Assembly: GCA_033557685.1 (NCBI GenBank) | Contig: JAWQRN010000067.1 | Location: 1-41,982 of the forward strand | From: Sperchopsis tessellata | Taxonomy: Eukaryota > Arthropoda > Insecta > Coleoptera > Hydrophilidae | Direction: 5' to 3' | Length of the DNA stretch: 41,982 nucleotides | Shown: positions 23,601 to 35,600 of the stretch, in pieces | Layout: each line of letters begins with the position of its first letter | Position numbering within the stretch: the first letter of the stretch is position 1 | Position numbers and translations under genes: made by a program | Notes under the pieces: generated by a model | Seen by the model: only the letters and a program-made list of their open reading frames with translations | Told to the model about the DNA's origin: nothing | Databases searched by the model: none

Positions 23601-26600
23601 TTAAGTGGAAAAGAAGATTGGCTTTGTTTCCATGGATCAATTTGTTGAAACCATTGACTTTGAAAGTAACGCAAGGTTGCCATTATCTCATGTTTGGTTA
23701 ATAAGTATAGAGATAATTAATTTGCTTTCTGTACTTACTGTCTCAGAAATTTTCTTTAATGCTATTAAGAGAAAAGTTAAATATTTTACATAGTTAAACA
23801 TAAACATCAATAGTAGTATTGTTTAACTTTCTTCATTTGTAAATAATTTTTTTTTTTCATAGCAAGAGTTGCCATTTACATAGAAGAATGTGTTTCTCTG
23901 ATTATAGAATATCTGTTGCATATTTCATTAAAAAGTAATTTATCTAATTTTAGGTAAAAAATAATTATTAGAACTTAATTCATGAAATTATACAGTGAAT
24001 ATCACAATTTGTTTTTGGTTGACTCATGAACAAAACCCTCTCGTACAGGTCAATTTTATATTTTCAAGTTTTCCCAGTAGATAACCGGCTTTGTTTGCCG
24101 ATGTTAAGTTCATCTTTGCAGGGGACATTATCAAGACATGTAGCTCTTAAAAGTTCTAAGTGTAAATTGCCCTATAGCTCAGTCTATTCTTAGTACTTTT
24201 TAGAGCTACATGGCAGTTTACGCCCAGCACTTTTAAGAGCTACATGTGTTGATAATGTCCCTTGCAATGATGAATGTATCATCGGCGAAAAGAAAAAGCC
24301 AACATACGGTTATCTCATGTAGATATCTACTGTGACATTGGAAGTCTATGTATAGAATTAGGCCAATTTCATATTTTTCTTTAGGAGTTTTTCACATAAA
24401 AATGTATTTTGCTCCTCTGCCCACCTTACGGGTTCCATTTTTTTTTCCAAAAATAAAAATAATATTGTGAGTTTATACCCCATAATGAGGGTTGAATGAA
24501 AATAGTTTTCAAGATATAAATGTGCAAATATCCAAAAAACGATAGTTTGTTTACTGGAATTATGTGATATTTTTTGTCACCATAACAAATGAATAATGGT
24601 ATTATAATTTGAATACATTTTCAATTTCTGGAAGTTTTTGAGAAGTGAGCTTATAAGGTGGGGAGATAAAAAACTTCTTCTTCCTACATTTGACTAGGCA
24701 CATTGCCTTTTTTTCCATTTCCCCACTCCTCTCTCTATCTCTTAGTGTCTTGTTTGTTACTCTCTTTAGTATTCTCATTTCAGCTAATTCCAGCATTCTC
24801 TATGTTACACTGGTATCGGGTCTTGTTTCAGCTGTATTCATGTCATTAATGGTCGTATTACACTTTCGTATATTCTTGCTTTGGTTTCAACGGAGAGGAA
24901 TTTATTTCTAAATATGGTACTGTTGAGGCATCCTGCTATCCTATTTGCCTTGTTGATCTGGTGTTTTACTTCTTCCTTAATTTTTCCGTCACTAGATATT
25001 TAGATGCCTAGGTAGTCAACATCCATAACCTGTTCTATTGGCATGTCCTTGGTCATTAGCTTGCACTTTGCTATTGCTACTGTTTTGTTTTTTTTTTGTG
25101 AATATTGGCATGTTATACTGTTTTGCTGTTTTATAGAATTCATATAGCAACCTTTGCAGATCGTTCTCAGTTTCAGCTATTATTATTTCATTGTCCGCGT
25201 AGCTTGTGACTTTAAGCTCACGGTTACCCATTCTACTTCCCTTCTTTGTTTTAACTTTCTTTATAATTTAATCCATGACAATATTAATTAGGAGAGGGCT
25301 TAAAGAGTCTCCTTGCCTGATTCCTGATTTGTATTTAATTGGTTCTGTAATTCCCTCTGTTAATCTTGCGATTACTTTATTGTCTTTGTATATATTCTGG
25401 ATAGTTTTGATTAGGTCTAATGGGATGTTCCTCTTATATAGTAGGTGAATACGGGCCTCTATTTGTACATTGTCGAAAGCCTTCTTTAGGTCTATCAGGC
25501 ACAGATAGGTTGGAATGTAGAGATTTTTCTTTTACTTGTCTTACAATGGATACAGCATCGGTGCATGAACGCCCAGTCCAAATCCTTGCTGTTCTTCCTC
25601 TAACTGTATTTTCTCGTTTATTTTTGTTGTTATTATTTTTGATGTTAATTTCAGTGTGCAATTTAATAGATTTATGCCTCTATAGTTATTTGGATCAGCT
25701 TTTTTACCCTTCTTATACATTAATATAACTATCAATGTTCTCCATTCGTCTGGGATTCTATTCAATCTTATAATCTTCTGTATGAGTGTTTGGAGTTGTT
25801 TAACCAGTGAGGGCCCTCCGTATTTCAGTAGTTCATTCGCTATTTTGTCTTGGCCGGGAGATTTATGGTTTTTTTTAGTTTTTCCACTGCTTCTATTACG
25901 ACTTCTTCTGTTATGGCTGTTTCTTCATTTATAGTTATGTCTCTGTGGCAGTGGGCTACCCTGTTCTCTTTTATGTAATTGTGTAAGATACGGTACCCAT
26001 GTTTCTTAACATGTGTGTACCAGTTCTTTCATCTTACTTTTTGAATATGAACCTCCGCATTTATTTTTGCTGACCATAGAAGTCTGATTCTAATTTTTTT
26101 GTGCATCTTTCCCAGTGTTCTATTTTTGTTTTTCTTACTAATTCGTGGGTTTCTTTTATACTTTTGGTAGGCTTCATCTGCATATCTTGAGTACAGGTCA
26201 ATCAGGACCTGTACTCAAGATATGCATTTCTCTTTTGACGGCATTTCTGTTTAATTTCTTCAGTGAACCATGGTGTTTTTGTTTTCCATTTCCTATTTTT
26301 ATCGATAGTCTTAGTCCCTAGTGATTCATAGGTAGCTATTAATATGTTGTTATTTATTTTCGACCAGCCATCGTCTATGTTATCATTGTCCTGTAACTGT
26401 AACTCCTAGGAATAAAATTGATCTGTTGCCAATACTTTTATGGAGGCATTTGAGCAATTGGTATTATCATCCTAACACCCCAATATACGTTTTACAATGG
26501 AGATTAAGTCATCAGTCTCCCTTCCTTTCTTAGATGTATTGTTGAAACATAGATCAGCTGGTGCAATACTTCATTGTTTATCGTAAGCCCACCCATACCT

Positions 26601-29600
26601 ATAGATACTTGCATTCTGTCATATTATCATTCATGTCAGAAAATGTCTGTGATTAACTCTGAGAAACAACTTTACTTTCTGAGAAGTTATATAGTTTGTC
26701 AAATGGTCAATAAGACGTTTCAGGAATTTACCTATTTCTGTCAGAAATACTCCTGAGGTGAATGCAATTTACCATTTCTCAAAGATTTGACGGACAAAAT
26801 TGCCGGCATACTAAGAAAATTTGATATCAAAAGAGTATTCTATATAAAAGATTTTGCAAGTTCTCCCTTCTTCAAATGATGTCAACCCGTCGCAAAGTGA
26901 AGGGGTTTATCATGTCCCTTGTTCCTTTGGTAAAGTTTACATTGGAGAAACTAAGTGTACGATTGCTACTCGTTTAAAGAAGCACGAACTTTGTACTTGT
27001 CTTGGTCATATTATTCAGTCAGTCGTGGCTGAACATCGTCATGAAATAGGTCACACCATTATGTTCCAAGATACTAACGTATTAGCTCGGAAGCTTTCTT
27101 ATTTTCTCAGAAATTTCGAGAAGCCATTGAGGTTTATAATCGCCACAACAATATTAATAAGGACGGTTGGTTTTCAACTACCCATTGGTTGGAGCATCCT
27201 GGCCGAGTTTGGATCAGTGCAGTGAATTCTTTCGTTGAAGTAATATCACTCGCCTTGAAAATGTCTCTTGCAACAGTGGACGAAACGTCGGCACTTATTA
27301 GAGCTTCTACATCCTTACGCCAAACAAAAAGAAGTTATTAATATTATTTCTGACCTTTGACGCTCACTGTATATACATACTTTTTCTATTTTTATATAAG
27401 AAATATGTAAAGATCAATGTACTCATAAAAAAGGAAGAAATTTAGAAGAAATAGCTCATAGAAAACGAACTTGTTTCTTGTCTCGTACGGTGTGAAGCAA
27501 AATATGGGCATTCAATTAATGTGGAATATAAATTACAAGTTTATTCAAATATGCAGCGAATTTTTAATAATGCTCTGAGGAAATTAAGAAGCAATTATAC
27601 GAAGTGCCAATTAAACCTTGTCAACCGGTCCGTTTTATTATCAATAGAAAGTAAATTAAAATAAACTATAGCGAAGAAAGTAAATGAAAGTGCTATCTAT
27701 TTGTAGATTTATCATTGTGTTTTCTCCGCCCCTTGCATTTTGCGTCTCAAGTTGGATCATCCGCACACGGTGACTAGGGTTGGGTCGAACAATCGATAAT
27801 TCGAATACCGATTCTTGATACTAAATTAAAAACAATGGTATCGGACAATTTTGAATTTAGTTCAAAAACTACACAGTTGCAAGGATGATCTCTGTACTTT
27901 AAATTAAAAGAAAAATCTATTTTGTCAATTAATTTTCCAGAAGTCAAATCAACGCGCGTTTGTCGACGTTTAAATACTTGTAACTATAAAATTATACAGT
28001 TTGATTGTCTTTCGCAACATTTTAATCGAAAAATATATAGAAGAGCTAATTATTTACATCAGCTGAAATACCCCTGCGCCCTTCAGTTTGTCACCCAGTT
28101 ATCCCAGCATTTGCTCCATGGCCTCTTGACCTTGTGCAGTTGCCCCAATTCGCATTGGAAATTTTTTTGTGTCTATGGTAATTGAAACACTGAATGGTCA
28201 TCCTAAGTAATACAATTCTAAATAAAAAGGTCTCCATATTTTATTGGTAAAATTATACTCCATATTTTATTGATAAAAATATTTCATGCAATGAGATATT
28301 TCTGTTATTTCGATCTGCTGCACCCAGTTGTCGGTGTGCTGTTCCAATTATAATCCATTTAAATATGGCGAGCATTGCTACAGAAACATTTTCATATGTA
28401 GTGGAGCAACACGAAGACCCGTGTGCAAGTAGGGGTGATGGGGCCCTACTTTGAATTGAGATACATAACGGGTCTTCCAATAAGAACGCCTGACCTTTAA
28501 AATTTAATAAAAAGAGTTCTTTGTGAGGTACGGCTGAAATCTTTATTGCGAATTGAAGTACATTCAATATCATTATGTTTTAAAGATAAGATCGTTCAAA
28601 TGACCTCCGGTGCTTCGTTTGCAGGAGTTGTTCCGGGAGACCCAATTAGCGATGACTTTTCGGCCTAAATCGGACTGGATTTCAGCAATATTTCGAATGA
28701 TGTTGTTTTTCAGGTCCTTAAGTGTTGCTGGCTTATTGGCATAGACCAGAGATTTAACGTACCCCAAAGAAAAAAGTCTAAGGGCGTTAAATCGCACGAT
28801 CTTGGTGGCCTTTTCGAAATAACGCGACTTGGAAACTATTCCCTCAATAACCCGCTGTGTGGCACGTAGCGCCATCTTGCTGGAACCACATGTCGTCTAT
28901 GTCCATTTCATCCAATTTTAGCAAAAAAAAAAAAATGGTTACCATCTTTCCACACCAAAAGTGAGTTTTTCTGGATGCAAAGGAAACTTATGGAATTGTT
29001 GTGGATTGGCATCGTCCCAGATCCGATAATTTTGCTTGTTTACGAAACCATTAAACCAAAAATGCGCTCCGTTTCCAACTGCTCTAAGATCCAGTCAGCG
29101 AACGTCCGACGAGCTCCGTGGTCTTCTGGCTCTAGTTCTTCAGTCAATTGAACCTTGTATGGATGAAAGCCCAAGTCTTTCCGCAAAATTCTCCAAGTTG
29201 AAGTCGCGGACAAGCCAACTTCTTGTAAACGACGAAAAACTGAGAGCTTTCGGTTCTGATGCAAACTTTCAGCAACAGCAGCAATATTTTCGTTCGATCG
29301 AACATTTCGGCGACGCACAAGGCACTGCTCTATCAGCAACTGAACCAGTCTCCTTGAATTTTGCCATTAGTCGTTGAATTTCGCTCTCGGTAGGACGGTC
29401 ATGTCGACCATAAATTTCACGTAGCTTGAGGAAAGTTTGGTGAACTGAGGACGTATTTTGATAATAAATTTTTACAATTTCCACGCGTTGTTGAATAGTA
29501 TACTTTTCCATGATTAAATGGCAGCTATGACAGAACACAAACGTCGCAGAAGGACAGCGGTGTCAATTGAAACATTACCACAATCAATTGTCAAAGTTCA

Positions 29601-32600
29601 GTCGTACCAATAGAAACACCTTTTACTATCGGTCTTATTTATAATGAAATTCGTTATACGACTGCTAAATAGGGAGTAGTTAAACCGTGATCTTGACAAT
29701 TTAGTTTGGGGTTTAAGATGTATATTCAAAACAGTTTGGCCATGGTTTTAGTGAACACATTCCGACAACGCAGCAATTTCGATGGGGTAGCTCGATTGGT
29801 CAAAACACGAAGTCAACATCGATTACCTTCGCATAGGTTCGTAGTAGCGACAACTGCCCTATTAACTGGAAAATAGGGGTTGCATAACCAAACACCGACT
29901 GAAACGAAATTGTTTCCAGTTTTACCATTTTGTCTGCCACCAGCTCAGTTATTGTATTTCAATCTTATGTCAGCAATCGAGTTCGAGCTATTTTAGTCTC
30001 TATTATAAAGCTCAAGCTTAAGTCGAGTTCTTCAAAGGTGTAAAGTTAGGTGTTTAAACCAAAGCTCGAGCTCAAATTTTAGACACTGGATTGAGCCGGA
30101 GGCGAGTGCTTGAAAGATCAAGTTCAATGAGGATTTAGTTTGAACTTTAAGTACTAGGCTCACGTTCATATCAAGTATGAATTTTAGTTCGAGGCTCCTA
30201 TTTCGATGATCCAATTATGACATTTTCAAGGCAGCAAGTGTAAAGCATAGTACTATTATAGAAATTCAAAGATAGTTGTTTGTGTAAATGTTAAGCCTTC
30301 AGTGGTGGAAAGTACCCCTTAAGTGATACTTCCAGAATTCCATAGGTGCGCTATCATCCCCACTTATGCAGGGTCATTGTTAAATCTAACGGCTGCCTCG
30401 AAGTAGCCAACAGGGCAGCCAGTTAGCGCCAGTCAGTTGATCTGAAGCAAGCTCAGTCTGTCTGAAGCAAGAGAGTGAGATCGGTATAAACATTCAACTA
30501 ATGCATCCACAGAAAGTCACTGTTTGGTGTGGTGTTTGGACCGGTGGGGTGATAGAACCGTACTTCTTTGAAGATGAAGCTGACAATGCTGGTATTGTAA
30601 ATGGATCTCGATATCAAACGTTGATTATTATTTTTATGGGATGAACGTTCAGAAGATGTGGTTTCAACAAGATGGTGCCCCATCGCATACATCTAGCGAT
30701 ACAATCGATCTTTTGCATCAACGATCAGGTAAACAAATAATTTCGAGGAGATGTTAGTTGGCCGCCGATAATACCTCTGGACTTATTTCTTCTGGGGTTA
30801 TTTGAAGGAAAAAGCCTACGCTAATAACACTCAACAAACAATTAATGACCTTAAGTAGAACATTATTAATGAAATTACTGCAATTCAGCTGCAGTTGCGC
30901 CAAAATGTTATCGAAAATTTTAACAAAAGATTGGAGGCATGCAGAGTAGCTAGAGGAGGCTACTTATCGCATATAGATTTTCATCATTAAACTTCCATGT
31001 TTCCACTTTCATTTTCAATAAAAATATTTGTACATTCAAAGTAATTTACTTTTTTATTACGAATTTAAAAATTAACCTCAAATTTTGACGTCCATTATAT
31101 ATATATATATATTGCTTCTTAAGTGCTTTGGTGCGTATACATCTTATTAAGCTTTCTCCAGATCTAATACGATATGTAAATCCTATATTTCATCGCGTCC
31201 AGAGAAGGAACCAGCCAGGTGCAGATACAAGGTAGTAATTTGGTAGAAATGTACTTTTGCTAAAGTAAATTTATTAACCCTTTCATTTTGTATTAGATAC
31301 CTTTATTGTTAAATCTTCTAAAAAGACCAATGAGCTCAATATACAGGTCCACTAAACATTTTACATCTGTCTTAAGTGTGGCGTCCAAAAGGTCCTTCGA
31401 CATAAACTACAGCTTATGCAATTCTCACTTTTTATATGAATTTTGGCCTCATTTCATTTGAATCATAAAGGCCCCTATCGAGCAAATCTATTTTTATTCT
31501 CTTCATTTAAACATTTTGGTCACCTTCCTCCAAAAAAATGTACCTCTGTCTGCCCCCCTCTTTTTCGTGGCTTATATTTTATTTGTCCCAATTAAGTCGT
31601 CATGACGTGCCCCTTGACGTAAACTATGTGTCCTTGTTATTTACCTTATATTCTCTAGTCATAGTTTCTTTACAACTAAATTTCAAAATATAAATCTCCC
31701 GGAACCATTAAAATAAAAAATAGACATTTTGGTCCTAGTCGAGACGGGACTGCTAGTTCGATTAAACAGTAAGTTTTCCATCAGTAGTTACATATTTAAA
31801 AAAAATAAATAATTTATTTTTTCGTTGAATTAATTAATAATTAAAATAATATAGGCTAATACATGCGCTATATTTCAAGCATTAATTACAAATTAGTGCT
31901 GTATTTAGGCTAGAGCCCTAAAGGCTAAAGCTTATGCTCGTAATTTAAGGACTTAGACTCGAGCCTGAACAGGTGGAGAACTAATTTAAACAATTACATC
32001 TTATCACAAACAACTTAACTGCGCGTTGCATCAAGCGCGTCCAACGCCGGATTCTTTGAGGCTGTTCCGTACATGATATGGTTAACCGATTGAGGTGACG
32101 GTTAACTTACAAACCCAGACACGGATAATGGTTATCCTACACAAACCATGTACCAAAGTCCAATGTATGGGTTGTTTAAAAAAAACTAACCCGTCACACA
32201 CACATACACATGTGGTTGCCACCGGTGGCCTTCACATGCTGCGGATCTTTGAACGCCAACGTAGAGTTCGCTGTATCCCATTAGAACCACAAGCTAAGAC
32301 AACAGACGTTTCTCGTTGTTCGTGGTCGCCACTGATTTCTCTCGCAAACACGGCCACATCCAGCAGCTGCATAATAGGACCACAATTTGTACAAAATTTA
32401 CGTAGGTGCACGAAATCTGTGGCAGAGCAGACGTGTTACATCTATTTTGAACTATTGCCAACATATCCGCTTGTGGTCGCCACCGGTGGACGCACTGAAA
32501 CACCGGTGGCGATCATAAGCGGATATGATCAAATAATGGACGGATTAATAAAAATACATTATAAATATCTAAATCCTCTTTAAAGTTATACCCTTGTCTT

Positions 32601-35600
32601 GTTGCTACAAACTTATTACAACATTTGTACTTCTTATAACAATTCTTCTTCTATTAAATCGTTTTTTTACTTAAACCCAAATACCAAACCATCGTTTTTT
32701 TATCTGATCAAAACTGCCGGATATAGAGCGATATGCGCTGTACTAAACCAAATCAGATGTGGAGATGGTTAGTCTTACGTTGACTCGAACCATTTCATTC
32801 AGTTGTGCTTAGTTTTTCTCTGTACATGAAGTGAAAGGTCGTATAGATCTTTCCTCGTTGTCAATCAATACAAAACCTTTTCTAAATCAATCAAATTACT
32901 CGTACAGTCTTGAGGGTTATTGCAACATCTCCGTAATCTAATTAACATTTCGTATGTTTTTGTTTAATTGTATGTTCACGCGTTTTTTTCAAGATTAAAT
33001 TTTTGCTATGTAAGTGCCAATAAAAGGTTCACAAAGGAGGAAATTACAACATAAACTAGTCGAGTAAACCGATAAATTTGAAAATAATAAGTTAAATCGT
33101 GTTTAAAACAATACAGTCTTTCTTTGTTAGTTCCAAAACATTTACGGTATTATTTGATCATATCTTGTAAAATCAATGATATTGTTTTTTCTTTTTAATT
33201 TGTTACTAATGAACAAGTCATAAGGTTTAATAAATACTAATAGTTTTATTAATAATGAAATGCGTTTAACCGCTGCTAAACTATGACTAGCTATTTGAAA
33301 TACATTGTTTTAAATTTTGCTGTTTCATCTGCCACCAGCGTCGTTATTATTTTGCAAACCTCTCTTATGTTATGTATATGAAATAAATGATATTTACACT
33401 CACTTTTTCAAATATGTACATGTTTGTTTGTCAAACAGTACACAACCTACAAACTGTTTATACCGTCCTTAAACCTAGTTTATGTTAAATTTTGGACATT
33501 AGTTCGTTGTTTAAAATGTTCGACTTAAGTTTATAAATAGGATTTTTTTTAGTTAACTGTTAAACCAGGCCTTTATCCACGGTTTAAAAACATTATGAAC
33601 AACACTTTAAAATCTGACGCTTAAAGATCATATGTTACGATATACATCACCAACACACTCACCAAGAGGAGCTGAGAGTTTTGGTGCAGCTGCTTCCTAA
33701 AAGAATAGTTTTATTCAATTTCCCCAAAACGTGCCTTGTATGTACCCCACATCAGCTGAGTTTGGACGAACCATTAGCACACGGTATCTTATGTTATAGG
33801 AAAATGGCAGCATGAATTTTGTAATAAGTTTTAAATATTGTATTTTTAAAGAAGTGTTAATATGGAACAGCCAAAAAGTTTTAACAAACGTTGAACAATG
33901 TGCAAAATTAAACTATTGAAAATTTCGTGACGGTATCCCACTAGATAATTTCCTTATAAATCATATATTTTGATATCCGGTACATATTCCATTAATAATC
34001 GAACTCGGAGACCTAGTAACAAGATTCGATTAATCGATTCTTCAGACCATCCCTACTTTTGACCGGCTTTTTACCATCCACGCATGCTGGCTCAGGGCGC
34101 TTGAGCTGTTATAGTTCTTGCCAGTCAGCTGAAAGACAAAATTGGTCGATAATATTGTGCATTTTATAACATTCCTTTAATCAGTATTACTAAATTTTAC
34201 CAAATATTATATCAAATAATTTTACTGCGGCAAATCTTTGTAGTTGTTGTCGAGAGCAATTAAGATTGATCAGCAACCCGGCGATTCGTGATTTGTTTTT
34301 CAAAAACCTACGGTAAGTAGAGGTATCTATGGCCGTTTTTACCGCGTAATTTTGTTTTTCAGAATAAAAATGTTTTCGTGACTGCACATAAATTCCTTGT
34401 TTACATTTTTGTCATAAATTTATGACACTTTTACACAAGTTTTTTCTCCACAATCCTGTAATTGCATCCGTTTTATTATGTGTGTGATCGGTGAAGTGAT
34501 TTTGCACAGTTCAGTGATTTTCGTATGTATTTGCTTCTTACAGAAATTAACGAATAAAATGACCACCAAGAAGAGCTCTGGTTTCCCATTCAAGTCCTTA
34601 TTGTTTCTACTGATCGTGACAATATCAACTGCTGTTTTCTTCGACATCAAACAGAATGGAAGTTGGGATAGTAAGTATATACCTTTCTTGCTTATTAAAG
34701 CTTATGTTTTAAACATTAGGTTGCTTGACATGTGTCATAAGTTTAAGAAACAAGTTCATGAAATTAATGCACAAATAATCAATATTCATGATTACACATT
34801 GCATAGCAAAATTTAATGTAGTCAAATAAACTGAGAAATTAAATTCATAGACATAGCTTTTGTAATATTAGACAAACTGTAGTATTTTGTAGTAAATTAA
34901 AATATTTGCAAATGGATTTTCAGCAGTTTGGAAAATGATTTGTACCTAAATAGGTGGTGTATTAGACAATTTTAAAATATGTAACTACATTGTTTCTAGT
35001 TTTTTAATTCACCTTATTGTACCTTTTCTATTCTAAAGTTTAATTATTGAAACTAATTTAAATAGCTTTTAAGTGTACGTCAGAGATTGGTATTGAAGGC
35101 CATTCAAACCATCAATTTATAAACTAAATTCACAAAAACAATTTGTCAAACGAAGCGTGTCTTAAAATATGTTTTTAAATTAAACAAAATTGTACTATGA
35201 AGATGGGGGCCAGGATTGCCACCTTCTTTGTGATCAAATAAAATTCTACCAGATTTTCTCATAAAATAAAAAATTGCAATATTTATAAGTAAATCTCAAT
35301 TTCTTCAAATTGAAAAAAAAAATCCATATGTCACTAGTACCATTCATATTTTAACAATAACTCACAAATGTACTCCATGCTTGTAATACATTACTTATGT
35401 ATTTTAAACCTTTAAGGAAACAGTCTGGTTTATCAGTTCATTTGCCAGGGTGCTAAAGACACTTTCTATTGATCGAAAAATATTATTGTTTGTGAATTTT
35501 CCGGTAGATGACTGTGTTGGCTTTTGTCTTTGCCGACGTATCTTCCACTGTTGCAGGGGACATTATCAAGACATGTAGCTCTTAAAAGTGCTAATTATAG

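Larger units (their letters stand above)
27775..34055. mobile_element. Possible large hAT-like element (or two hAT ends) framing 6.3 kb
   Basis: The left end is TAGGGTTGGGTCGAACAATC then GATAATTCGAAT. The right end, reverse-complemented, is TAGGGATGGTCTGAAGAATC then GATTAATCGAAT. Both are hAT-style termini and agree at most positions. The outside 8-mers ACGGTGAC and CTTTTGAC share only the last four bases, so a target duplication is doubtful. No hAT transposase is recognisable inside, which instead holds two mariner-type copies and unclassified DNA. The two ends may belong to different, partly lost elements. Confidence 0.35.

Noticed and set aside
23860..23905. Polypyrimidine tract plus AG (TTTTTTTTTCATAG) as an extra TMEM214 exon acceptor
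   Set aside because: The protein reads continuously from exon 6 to exon 7 in line with the family, and the downstream frame has no TMEM214-like sequence.
32095..32583. 162-codon open frame
   Set aside because: It crosses the palindrome cluster and encodes repeats of the palindrome itself. Composition is not protein-like and no motif is seen.
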